This document shows, one piece after another, positions 8,484-16,214 of a DNA stretch of 64,000 bases. Each line of letters begins with the position of its first letter. The first letter of the stretch is position 1. The stretch comes from Parvularcula sp964556115. Its GTDB lineage: Bacteria; Pseudomonadota; Alphaproteobacteria; Caulobacterales; Parvularculaceae. The position numbers and the translations under genes are program-made. The DNA is taken from positions 62,001-126,000 of the forward strand of contig CAZKVC010000002.1 in the NCBI GenBank assembly GCA_964556115.1, in the 5' to 3' direction. The notes under the pieces were generated by a model. It ran no database searches. It was not told where the DNA came from and saw only the letters and a program-made list of their open reading frames with translations.

Positions 8484-8492
8484 GGAAAGCCC

Positions 8493-9032
8493 ATGTCCGA
8501 AGCGAAGTGGTACATCGTCCACGCTTATTCGAACTTCGAGAAAAAGGTCGGCGATGACATTATGCGCGTGGCCAAGGAGAAGGGCGTCGACGGGCTGATC
8601 GAAGAGATCCTCGTCCCCACCGAAAAGAAGGTGAAGCCTGTCCGCGGCCGCAATGTCGAGGTCGAGGAGCGCTCCTTCCCCGGCTATGTGCTGGTGAAGA
8701 TGGTCCTCAACGACGCAACCTTCCACGTGGTCAACGAGACCCCGAAGGTCACGGGCTTCCTCGGTTCGGGGAAGAAACCCCTGCCGGTGAGCCAGAAGGA
8801 AGTCGACCGGATCCTCGGCCAGATCGAAGAGGCGGAGACCAAGCCCGCGACCCCGACCGTCCTCTACGACGTCGGCGAGATGGTGAAAGTCATCGACGGA
8901 CCCTTCGCGACCTTTTCGGGCGTGGTGGAAGACGTGGATGCCGAGAATGCCCGCTTGAAGGTCTCCGTTTCGATTTTCGGGCGGGCCACGCCGGTGGAAC
9001 TCGAGTACCACCAGGTCGACAAACAGACCTGA
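8493..9032 (+). CDS. nusG: Transcription termination/antitermination protein NusG
   Basis: Binds RNA polymerase and couples transcription to Rho and the ribosome. Its 179 residues contain an NGN domain (WYIVHAYSNFEKKV at the start, FPGYVLVKM about 65-75, TGFLG about 90) and a C-terminal KOW domain (GEMVKVIDGPFATFSGVVEDVD, about 125-150). Start ATG 8493 follows AAGGAAAGCCC. The usual bacterial neighbours rplK-rplA-rplJ-rplL do not follow; a lipoprotein gene does. Confidence 0.95.
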   Translation: MSEAKWYIVHAYSNFEKKVGDDIMRVAKEKGVDGLIEEILVPTEKKVKPVRGRNVEVEERSFPGYVLVKMVLNDATFHVVNETPKVTGFLGSGKKPLPVSQKEVDRILGQIEEAETKPATPTVLYDVGEMVKVIDGPFATFSGVVEDVDAENARLKVSVSIFGRATPVELEYHQVDKQT

Positions 9033-9097
9033 CGAAGTTCACCACCTCGCGAGCAGCGAGCTCTTACATTGCCTTCGGGTAGGGTTCGCCCCAGGTT

Positions 9098-9124
9098 CCC
9101 TTGCGGGGAATGGAAGGGTTTTTT
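9098..9124 (+). terminator. Weak hairpin with T6 run after nusG
   Basis: CCCTT (9098-9102) and AAGGG (9114-9118) can pair around an 11-base loop and are followed by TTTTTT. It could end the secE-nusG transcript. The same GGAAGGG is the only visible ribosome site of the next gene, so pairing could also limit its translation. Confidence 0.4.
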
Positions 9125-9127
9125 CCT

Positions 9128-11032
9128 ATGCGTAGTTGTGTTCGTCTCGCGCTCGGTTTGAGCGCCATTGCTCTCTTGACTGCTTGCGGCGGAGGTGGCG
9201 GTGGCGGAGGCGGCGGCACACCCCCGCAACCGGGGCCCGGCAGCCCGCCTCCCACATCCGGCAACCCGCCGCCCAGCGTGGCTGCCGAGACCCTTCGTAC
9301 GGTCGACGAGAACGAGCAGCCGACGGTGGCGATCTCCGCAACCGCGCAGCAGGGCGGGAGCCTAAGCTATGCGCTGTCCGGTCCGGACTCGGGGCTTTTC
9401 ACCATCAACTCCAGCGGCGTCATTGCCGCGACCCAACCTTTCGATTTCGAGGCCCCGGTCGATGCGGATCAGGACAACGTCTACCGCGTCATCTACGAGG
9501 TGACCGAAAGCGGCTCGAACCTGACCGAAGGCGGCCTTCTCCTTCTCACCGTGCGCAATGTCGACGGCGATGCCATCGTCAAGCTCGAGGGCAGCGTTCC
9601 AGGTGACCAATGGGGCCTGTCTTTGACCGCCGTGCCGAATTTCGGCGACCTCGACAGCTCGGTCAGCGGCGAGGATTTCGTCGGCATTGGCCTTCGAAGC
9701 TACAGCAATAGCGGCGTGAAAGGTGCTCTCGTCCGGGTGCCGACCCTGCGCAGCGACAGCGAAGCCACCATCGATATCGACAATGTCGACCGTACCGCCG
9801 GCCTGACCTTTATCGAGACCTTCGCCACCGATGCCAGCCTCGCGCTGCGTACCGACCCGTCCTTCATCTACCTTCAGAACGACACCAACAATGCCAGCGA
9901 TATCCTCGCGCTGAACTACGCGAACAGCGACCCCGGAAAGGGTGCCAACGAGGACAGGATGATTGCCGGCTTTGTCAGTGATGATTTCGGCGTGCAGAGC
10001 TTCAACCGCGAGCTGAACCGCGCGCGGGTTGCCGGACGCTATATCAGCACCCGCGACGCAGCGGATTACAACGCCCAGCGCGTCAGTTTCGGGGCGGATT
10101 TCGACAATGACGGCCGCGATGAATACATCGTCAAGGCTGCGAACAGCCTGATCGTCTATCCCGGCGCGATCGTCTTCCCGAACAGCGGGACCGATTTCCT
10201 CGACAGCAATGATGGCCCGCCCAATGTTCGCGCGATCCAGACCGACAATGACATCGTCGGCATCGGTCCCGACATCTTCGGCAATGGCGGCGCCGACATC
10301 GTCACCTTCCAGCAGGGCGGCGGCGTCGTCCTGATCTCCGGTCGGGCGATTACAAAGGCTTCGGGCTCGGCGATCACCCTGGCCGATGGCGAGTTCCGGA
10401 GCTTCGGTATCAATGATCTCGGTACGATCCAGGTGCGCAAGATTGCGCTGGCTGACCTGACGGACGCTGATGCGCCGGAGATCGTCTTCGTCGCAGCTGC
10501 CTCGTCCGACTCCGACGCGGAACGCTCGGTCTACATCCTCAAGGGATCGACCTACAGGCGCTCCACCCAGAGCTTCAACGGCGATCTTGCCGACTTTGAC
10601 GCCCTTATTCTCAGCCCCGCATCCAATGCCGCCGGGAGAATGGTGGATTTCGAGATCCTGCCGGATGTCGATGGCGATGGTCGGTCTGATCTCTTCATCG
10701 GGACCGATGGCGATGCCTATGTCATCGAGGGCGGGAGCCTCGCAGCGCCGACCGGCACGCAAGACATCGAAAGCCTTCCGGTCGGTAGCTACTTCAGGGT
10801 CAATCGTGACGGCGGCGGTTACGACCGCCCGCTGGTCTCGGCTGCCGCTGTCAGCGACGAGACCTCTGGCGACAGGGGCCTCTTCATCGGCTCACCGTCC
10901 GATGTCAGCCCCGCAGAAGCGCTCGACGATCCCGATGCGGAAGGCAGTGTCTACTACCTGCCGAGCCAGCGGGTCCGCGCAGCCTTCGGCTACACCGACC
11001 CCATCGACCTCGACGCCTTCAGCGGCAATTGA
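9128..11032 (+). CDS. Poly-Gly lipoprotein with cadherin-like and FG-GAP-like repeats
   Basis: A 634-residue surface or periplasmic lipoprotein of unknown role. The signal peptide ends in the lipobox LLTAC (Cys about residue 20) and is followed at once by a run of Gly and a Pro-rich linker. Next is a cadherin-like domain (about 55-150: ISATAQQGGSLSYALSGPD, GVIAATQPFDFE). The rest holds repeats with Asp-rich calcium-type loops (FDNDGRDEYIV, VDGDGRSDLFIG), as in FG-GAP/VCBS beta-propellers. ATG 9128 is chosen over 9101 because it begins the signal peptide and follows GGAAGGG. Adhesion or polymer binding is a guess from the domains. Confidence 0.8.
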   Translation: MRSCVRLALGLSAIALLTACGGGGGGGGGGTPPQPGPGSPPPTSGNPPPSVAAETLRTVDENEQPTVAISATAQQGGSLSYALSGPDSGLFTINSSGVIAATQPFDFEAPVDADQDNVYRVIYEVTESGSNLTEGGLLLLTVRNVDGDAIVKLEGSVPGDQWGLSLTAVPNFGDLDSSVSGEDFVGIGLRSYSNSGVKGALVRVPTLRSDSEATIDIDNVDRTAGLTFIETFATDASLALRTDPSFIYLQNDTNNASDILALNYANSDPGKGANEDRMIAGFVSDDFGVQSFNRELNRARVAGRYISTRDAADYNAQRVSFGADFDNDGRDEYIVKAANSLIVYPGAIVFPNSGTDFLDSNDGPPNVRAIQTDNDIVGIGPDIFGNGGADIVTFQQGGGVVLISGRAITKASGSAITLADGEFRSFGINDLGTIQVRKIALADLTDADAPEIVFVAAASSDSDAERSVYILKGSTYRRSTQSFNGDLADFDALILSPASNAAGRMVDFEILPDVDGDGRSDLFIGTDGDAYVIEGGSLAAPTGTQDIESLPVGSYFRVNRDGGGYDRPLVSAAAVSDETSGDRGLFIGSPSDVSPAEALDDPDAEGSVYYLPSQRVRAAFGYTDPIDLDAFSGN

Positions 11033-11055
11033 TCGGGCAACCAGGACCGCAACGA

Positions 11056-11081
11056 AAAACGGGCCCTGCGGGGCCCGTTTT
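11056..11081. terminator. Bidirectional intrinsic terminator
   Basis: Perfect 11-bp stem AAAACGGGCCC / GGGCCCGTTTT with loop TGCG, then CTTTT. It lies between the convergent lipoprotein and ctrA genes. Confidence 0.88.
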
Positions 11082-11108
11082 CTTTTGGTCGTCGGCGGGA
11101 GGAGCCTT

Positions 11109-11801
11109 TCAGGCTGCCTTCTCCTCGGCCGGGTCGCGCAGTACATAGCCGCGGCCCCAGACGGTTTCGATGTAGTGCTCGCCATCGGTGGCGGCAGAAA
11201 GCTTCTTGCGGAGCTTGCAGATGAAGACGTCGATGATCTTCAGCTCCGGCTCGTCCATGCCGCCGTAAAGGTGGTTGAGGAACATTTCCTTGGTCAGGGT
11301 CGTGCCCTTCCGCAGGGAAAGCAGCTCGAGCATCTGGTATTCCTTGCCGGTCAGATGCACGCGCTGGCCACCGACTTCGACGGTTTTCGCATCGAGGTTC
11401 ACCGCCAGAGCGCCGGTGTTGATGATCGACTGGGAATGACCTTTCGAGCGGCGGACGATGGCGTGGATACGGGCAACCAGCTCGTCCTTGTGGAACGGCT
11501 TGGTCATGTAGTCGTCTGCACCGAAGCCCAGGCCGCGCACCTTGTTCTCGGTGTCGCCGAGACCCGTGAGGATCAGGATCGGCGTCGAGACCTTGGCCAC
11601 GCGAAGCTGCTTGAGAACGTCGAAACCGGTCATGTCCGGCAGGTTCAGATCAAGCAGAATGATATCGTAATCGTACAGTTTGCCGAGATCGACGCCTTCC
11701 TCACCCAAATCGGTGGTGTAGCAGTTGAACCCGTCTGATTTGAGCATCAGCTCGATGCTCTGAGCGGTGGCGCCATCATCCTCGATCAGCAGAACCCGCA
11801 T
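11109..11801 (-). CDS. ctrA: Cell-cycle master response regulator CtrA
   Basis: OmpR-family regulator that controls cell cycle, division and flagellar genes in alphaproteobacteria by binding TTAA-N7-TTAA. Its 230 residues hold a receiver domain with acidic pocket EDD (7-9), phospho-acceptor Asp51 (LLDLNLPD) and Lys in TKPF, then a winged helix with the CtrA-typical stretches LTGKEYQMLELLSLRKG and VFICKLRKKL and ending VWGRGYVLRDP. The protein ends in Ala-Ala, as in Caulobacter, where the C-terminal Ala-Ala is needed for ClpXP degradation. ATG 11801 follows GAGGAGGACGGGTTC. Confidence 0.97.
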   Translation of the reverse strand: MRVLLIEDDGATAQSIELMLKSDGFNCYTTDLGEEGVDLGKLYDYDIILLDLNLPDMTGFDVLKQLRVAKVSTPILILTGLGDTENKVRGLGFGADDYMTKPFHKDELVARIHAIVRRSKGHSQSIINTGALAVNLDAKTVEVGGQRVHLTGKEYQMLELLSLRKGTTLTKEMFLNHLYGGMDEPELKIIDVFICKLRKKLSAATDGEHYIETVWGRGYVLRDPAEEKAA

Positions 11802-11939
11802 GAACCCGTCCTCCTCGTTCGTTAGGCCATCACCGCCAGGACAGCGGCGCCGGTGAAGCTTTTGTTCAGCCTAACAAAGATTTACTTTCATAAAGATTAA
11901 CGGCGGGATGTTTGGCTGCCCCCCACCACACGCATGGGT

Positions 11940-11961
11940 GAGTCTAGCCCTGCGTTGATTC
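11940..11961. promoter_or_regulatory. Two GANTC (CcrM methylation) sites upstream of ctrA
   Basis: GAGTC at 11940-11944 and GATTC at 11957-11961 lie 140-160 bases upstream of the ctrA start, in a 213-base gene-free interval (11802-12014). In Caulobacter the ctrA P1 promoter carries a GANTC site whose methylation state times transcription. An A/T-rich patch with TTAA (11882-11900) lies between the sites and the gene; only CtrA half-sites are seen there. Confidence 0.5.
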
Positions 11962-12014
11962 ACGCAGCAAGAGTTAACATCTCACAGATCAGTAGTTTTT
12001 CGCCCGAAGGACCG

Positions 12015-12500
12015 CTATTTGCGGCGGAACCGGTCGAGGCTCACCACGTCCGCGCCGCCGCCGGAATTGTCCCCGTCCGGAGGTGTCGGATCATCTTCCG
12101 GCTCATCGTCGGCGGCCTCGGGGAGCTCTTCTTCGAGGTCCAAAGATTGAAACTCGAGGGCGAAATTAGCCGACGGATCCGCGAACTGGGTAATCGCTGC
12201 GAAAGGAACGACCAAGGTTTCAGCAATACCTTTGAACTGCAGGCTGACACCGAAGCGCTCTTCCTCGACGAACAGGCCATCGAACTGATGCTGCAGCACG
12301 ATGGTCATCCGCTCGGGATACTGCGTGCGGAGACGGTCGGCGAGTTCGACGCCGCGGAAGCGTGTGTCGAATTCGATATAGAAATGGTGCTCGCCAGGCA
12401 GGTCGCCGAGCTGGCGGGTCAGCTCCAACACCTCCCGGACCACCCCGCGCATCGCGTTCTGGGTGAGCCAGGCGTAATCAAGTTCGGTGCTATCAGTCAT
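12015..12500 (-). CDS. sspB: SspB-type ClpXP specificity adaptor
   Basis: Alphaproteobacterial SspB tethers ssrA-tagged and other substrates to ClpXP. Of its 161 residues, about 1-110 form the substrate-binding fold (MRGVVREVLEL, HHFYIEFDTRFRGVEL, MTIVLQHQFDGL, FAAITQFADPS). An acidic disordered linker follows (EEELPEAADDEPEDDPTPPD), then a short conserved tail VVSLDRFRRK, the expected ClpX-docking motif. ATG 12500 begins the conserved part. The gene lies 10 bases after mrp and just upstream of ctrA. Confidence 0.88.
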   Translation of the reverse strand: MTDSTELDYAWLTQNAMRGVVREVLELTRQLGDLPGEHHFYIEFDTRFRGVELADRLRTQYPERMTIVLQHQFDGLFVEEERFGVSLQFKGIAETLVVPFAAITQFADPSANFALEFQSLDLEEELPEAADDEPEDDPTPPDGDNSGGGADVVSLDRFRRK

Positions 12501-12510
12501 CGCCTTGTGC

Positions 12511-13581
12511 CTAGAGGGTTGGATCTGAGCTGTCACGCGGTTCCGCACCGATCAGCGCTTCGGCGGCGGAAAGCGTGCCCGGAAGGGCAATCCCGTCCTG
12601 CCGTGTGAGCGGAAGCTTCGCCGCTTCCGCCCCGAAGGGCACCGTGTCCAGAACTCTCGCGCCGATATCGCTCACAAGCTCGGGCGACAGGCCGCTCCCC
12701 AGGGGACCGGCGTCCATGTTGACAACGATCCCGAGGAGTTTCGTGCCGGTGGTGGCGAAAAGCGCAGCTCCGCGCCTGACATCGGCTGCCGCGAGGGGAC
12801 TCGGCGTCGCCACGAGAATGGCCGCATCGATCTTCAGGCGCTGGACCATCGAGATATGCGCATCCCCGGTTCCGGGCGGCGTATCCACGATCAGGACGTC
12901 GAGATCACCCCAGGCAGTATCGTCGATCAGTTGCCGCGCGGCGTTCATCACCATCGGCCCACGCCAGGCCACCGCCTTTCGTTCATCGACCATGTAACCG
13001 ATCGAAACGAGCTGCAGGCCTTCACGTTCGATCGGCAGGATGGCGCCGTTTTCCGAGCGAAGCCTTTCCTCGGCTGGAAAAAGGACAGGGAGGGAGGGGC
13101 CGTGGATGTCGAGGTCGAGAAGCCCGACCTTCCTGCCCTGCCGGGAGAGGGAAAGCGCGAGGCCTGCAGCAACCGTGCTCTTGCCCACGCCGCCTTTGCC
13201 GGAGGTCACGGCGATCACCGCGCCGACCCCTTTCGGGTACGAAGGGCCGCTGCGCCGGGCCGGCGCCTTGCCGAGGTGAAGCGGGTCGCCATGCCCACCG
13301 CTGCTAGGCGGGCGCGGCGGCGTTTCTGCCAGGGTGGGGCCGCCGCCATGCTCGGTCTCGACCAGGACAACCCGGGAGACCCCCGACGCATCTTTCAGGG
13401 TTTCCTCGGCCTTTCTCAGGTCCTGGCCCGGGGCGCCGCCTTCGAGAATGATGCTGGCGGTGATGTTGCCGTCCATTTGCCGCAGCACGGGTTTGCCGTT
13501 GAGGCCGAGGCGGCCCAATTCCTTGATCAGTGCGCTTTCGGCCTTGGCAAGCCGTGCTGCGTCTTTCATTCGTCCAAACAT
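12511..13581 (-). CDS. mrp: Mrp/ApbC-family P-loop ATPase
   Basis: Family of iron-sulfur cluster carrier/scaffold ATPases. An N-terminal DUF59/MIP18-like segment (about 1-75) is followed by the deviant Walker A TSGKGGVGKST (about 126-136), the family motif DLDIHGPSLP, and DVLIVDTPPGTGD (Walker B region). The CxxC that usually follows VxNM near residue 290 and holds the bridging Fe-S cluster is missing: the sequence reads VVNMDAGPLGSG. The protein may therefore not bind a cluster in the usual way. Divergent from hflK. Confidence 0.85.
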   Translation of the reverse strand: MFGRMKDAARLAKAESALIKELGRLGLNGKPVLRQMDGNITASIILEGGAPGQDLRKAEETLKDASGVSRVVLVETEHGGGPTLAETPPRPPSSGGHGDPLHLGKAPARRSGPSYPKGVGAVIAVTSGKGGVGKSTVAAGLALSLSRQGRKVGLLDLDIHGPSLPVLFPAEERLRSENGAILPIEREGLQLVSIGYMVDERKAVAWRGPMVMNAARQLIDDTAWGDLDVLIVDTPPGTGDAHISMVQRLKIDAAILVATPSPLAAADVRRGAALFATTGTKLLGIVVNMDAGPLGSGLSPELVSDIGARVLDTVPFGAEAAKLPLTRQDGIALPGTLSAAEALIGAEPRDSSDPTL

Positions 13582-13698
13582 GGTGCGACCGCTACGCCTC
13601 GTTGCACTGTCTCTTCAACGCCTCATATACGTCTGGCGTTATAGACCACGACTTTCCGATGGGGCGAGATGACTTCGCCCCCACAAACTGGCGGATCA

Positions 13699-14913
13699 AT
13701 GCCCTGGACAGACAAGCCTTCGAACGGTTCGAACAATGCCGGCCCATGGGGTCGGCCTCAAAGCGGTGGAAACGGCGGTGGCCCGCGCGGCGGCCGGGGG
13801 CAGGGGACACCTGACCTCGAGGAACTCCTGCGGAGCGGGCGCGAGCGGTTCGGCCGCGGGCGTGGCGGCGGCACGGGCGGGGGAGGCGGCCAGATGGGCC
13901 TTCCTTCCGGGCCTGTACTGGGCCTCGTCGCGATCGGTATCGTCGGGCTCTGGCTCTTCTCGGGCCTCTACCAGGTCCAGTCGGGCGAGCGCGGCGTCGT
14001 CACCACCTTCGGTGACTTTGCCGGTCTCAGCGATCCTGGCCTGAACTGGCATGTTCCCTGGCCGGTGCAGGATGTCGAGATCGTCGATGTCGAAGAAGAC
14101 CAGCAGGCCACGATTGGCGGCCGGTCGAGCCAGACCTCGATGCTCACCTCGGACCTCAACATCGTCGATGTGAGTCTCGACGTGAACTATCGCATCAAGA
14201 GCGACGCCACCTGGAGCCCTGAATCAGGGGAGCTTCCGAATGCGGCGAAGGTGCTCTTCAACATCGAGCGTCCGCAGGAGACGGTCCGCGCGGCTGCCGA
14301 AGCCGCGCTTCGCGAAGTGGTCGGCGCCAACGAATTCGGCCCCATCATTTCCCGAGGCCGGAGTATCGTGAACGACCAGACGGCGCAGATCCTTCAGGAG
14401 ACCCTCGACAGCTACAACAGCGGCATTCAGGTGATCCGGGTCAACTTTGGCCAGGCCGATCCGCCCGAAGCGGTCATCGACGCCCAAAGGGACGTGATCG
14501 ACGCGACCTCCGATGCCGAGCAGCAGGTGAACGTCGCACAGGGTTATGCGAACCAGACCGTTCCGCGGGCTCAAGGTGAGGCAGCGCAGGTTCTTCTCGA
14601 GGCCGAGGCCTATGCGGCACGGGTTGTCGCCGAGGCGAAAGGCGATGCATCGCGGTTCACGTCGATCCTCGAAGAGTACACCAAGGCGCCGGACGTGACC
14701 CGCCAACGCATGTATCTCGAGACCATGGAGCAGGTCCTCAGCGACATGAACAAGGTCGTCATCGATGAAGATGCGGGCGGTGCGATGCCCTATCTCAATC
14801 TCAACGAGATCGCCCGGGATGCCCAGCAGGACCGCCGCGAGCGTCAGCCCCCGGCGCGGGTCAACATACGTGATCAGATCAACCCAAGCGAACAGCCCGG
14901 AGGCCGCCAATGA
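13699..14913 (+). CDS. hflK: FtsH protease modulator HflK
   Basis: Inner-membrane SPFH protein that with HflC forms a cage around FtsH and tunes its proteolysis. A Gly/Arg-rich N-terminus (about 1-70) precedes one membrane helix (PVLGLVAIGIVGLWLFSGLY) and an SPFH domain (YQVQSGERGVVTTFG, DPGLNWHVPWPV), followed by a long Ala/Glu-rich coiled coil and the typical YLETMEQVLSDMNKVVID. ATG 13699 gives the common alphaproteobacterial start MPW; an in-frame ATG at 13669 would add 10 residues. It overlaps hflC by ATGA. Confidence 0.95.
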   Translation: MPWTDKPSNGSNNAGPWGRPQSGGNGGGPRGGRGQGTPDLEELLRSGRERFGRGRGGGTGGGGGQMGLPSGPVLGLVAIGIVGLWLFSGLYQVQSGERGVVTTFGDFAGLSDPGLNWHVPWPVQDVEIVDVEEDQQATIGGRSSQTSMLTSDLNIVDVSLDVNYRIKSDATWSPESGELPNAAKVLFNIERPQETVRAAAEAALREVVGANEFGPIISRGRSIVNDQTAQILQETLDSYNSGIQVIRVNFGQADPPEAVIDAQRDVIDATSDAEQQVNVAQGYANQTVPRAQGEAAQVLLEAEAYAARVVAEAKGDASRFTSILEEYTKAPDVTRQRMYLETMEQVLSDMNKVVIDEDAGGAMPYLNLNEIARDAQQDRRERQPPARVNIRDQINPSEQPGGRQ

Positions 14914-15797
14914 CCCGTAGTCTAGGTTTCATCGTCGCGGTTCTGGCCATCCTGGCCTTCGCCGCAAGCCTCATCCTCTTCACCGTCCGCGAGGACCAGC
15001 AGGCGCTGGTGCTTCAGTTCGGTGACCCGGTGGACATCATCGCTTCGGAGGACGCGGGTCTTCACGCCAAGCTGCCCTGGCAGAACGTTGTCGAGTTCGA
15101 TGCGAAGAACCTTCTCTTCGATGCGAACCCGGTCGAGGTGATCGTCGCCAACGAGGAACGCCTGCTGGTCGACGCTTTCGTGCGTTACCGGATTGCCAAC
15201 CAACTGGTCTACTACCAGCGCCTCAGCCGCGGCTCCGCCAATAGCGATGCCATGCGGGACCGCTTCTACGACCGCCTCGGCGCGGTCCTCAACGAAGCCA
15301 TCCGTCAGGTGCTCGGCGAGGTGAACATTCGCGACATCATCACCGAGCGCCGGGGCGAGCTGATGGCTTCGATCCAGCAATCGGTGGCCGAAGAGGTTCG
15401 CAAGCTCGGCGTCGAAGTCATCGACGTGCGAATCCGTCAGGCGGACTTCCCCCCGGAGAACGCCCAGCGGGTCTATGACCGGATGCGATCGGACTACAAC
15501 AAGCAGGCCCAGGCCATCCGCGCCGATGGCGAGCGGCGTGCGCGGGAAATCCGGGCCGGTGCCAACAAGCAGGCGACCCAGATCCTTGCGACCGCCAATG
15601 AAGAAGGTCAGCGGATCCGCGGCCGGGCTGATGCGGAGCGCAACGCGACCTTTGCCGACGCCTATAGCCGCGATCCGGAGTTCTTCGCTTTCTACAGGTC
15701 GCTGACCGCGTATGAGCGGGCGCTGCAGGACGGTCAGACGACCATCATCCTGTCGCCGGATTCCGAGTTCTTCCGGTACTTCAACGCCCAGCAGTAA
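14910..15797 (+). CDS. hflC: FtsH protease modulator HflC
   Basis: Partner of HflK. Its 295 residues comprise an N-terminal membrane helix (FIVAVLAILAFAASLILFTV), an SPFH domain (VREDQQALVLQFG, AGLHAKLPWQNV), a coiled coil (ADGERRAREIRAGANKQA) and a conserved end with YRSLTAYERAL and LSPDSEFFRYF. Start ATG 14910 overlaps the hflK stop, so the two are translationally coupled. Confidence 0.96.
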   Translation: MTRSLGFIVAVLAILAFAASLILFTVREDQQALVLQFGDPVDIIASEDAGLHAKLPWQNVVEFDAKNLLFDANPVEVIVANEERLLVDAFVRYRIANQLVYYQRLSRGSANSDAMRDRFYDRLGAVLNEAIRQVLGEVNIRDIITERRGELMASIQQSVAEEVRKLGVEVIDVRIRQADFPPENAQRVYDRMRSDYNKQAQAIRADGERRAREIRAGANKQATQILATANEEGQRIRGRADAERNATFADAYSRDPEFFAFYRSLTAYERALQDGQTTIILSPDSEFFRYFNAQQ

Positions 15798-15804
15798 GGC
15801 TTCG

Positions 15805-15833
15805 ACAAGGCACGGGTAGCGCCCGTGCCTTGT
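15805..15833 (+). terminator. Hairpin terminator after hflC
   Basis: Perfect 12-bp stem ACAAGGCACGGG / CCCGTGCCTTGT with a 5-base loop, 7 bases after the hflC stop. No long T run follows (TGTTC), so termination may be partial or the hairpin may only protect the mRNA end. Confidence 0.65.
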
Positions 15834-15851
15834 TCACCCCATCTTGAGCGG

Positions 15852-16214
15852 ATGAAATTCGATCATCTGCTCCTCATGGCCTCGGACCTTCCCGCCAGCG
15901 TCTCTCACTACGACCGGCTGTTGCCAGCGATCGGCTTCGAAAGAAGCCGCGAATGGGTCTGGTCCCACGAGGGGCTTGGCCTGGCCGTGGATTTACGGCA
16001 GGCGGAGGGCGGCGCCTATCTGAGGCGCGGGCCCGGCCTCAACCATCTCGCTTTTGCCTTCGATAGTCATGATGAGCTGAAGCAGGCGACCGCTCGGGTC
16101 GAAGCGGCGGGCATGACCCTGCCTGAGGTTCAGGAATTCGGCCCGGCGCGGTCCTATTTCCTGCCTGACCCTGACGGATTACGGCTTGAGCTGATCTGGG
16201 ACCCGGAGGCCTAG
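15852..16214 (+). CDS. VOC (glyoxalase/dioxygenase) family protein
   Basis: A 120-residue single-domain metal-dependent VOC protein. It starts MKFDHLLLMASDLPASVSHYD (metal-ligand His4), has LNHLAFAFDSHDELKQ in the middle (His ligand) and ends YFLPDPDGLRLELIWDP (Glu ligand). Members handle lyases, dioxygenases or antibiotic binding; nothing here picks one. The in-frame GTG at 15825 lies inside the terminator hairpin and is rejected. Its stop overlaps that of the convergent desaturase gene. Confidence 0.85.
   Translation: MKFDHLLLMASDLPASVSHYDRLLPAIGFERSREWVWSHEGLGLAVDLRQAEGGAYLRRGPGLNHLAFAFDSHDELKQATARVEAAGMTLPEVQEFGPARSYFLPDPDGLRLELIWDPEA

Noticed and set aside
6648..9011. 787-codon open frame on the minus strand across the GH19, secE and nusG genes
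   Set aside because: It runs antisense through three recognised genes, is His/Asp-rich in the way antisense frames are, and has no motif.
11882..11985. CtrA autoregulatory box in the ctrA promoter
   Set aside because: Only single TTAA half-sites at wrong spacing were found; no TTAA-N7-TTAA within one mismatch.
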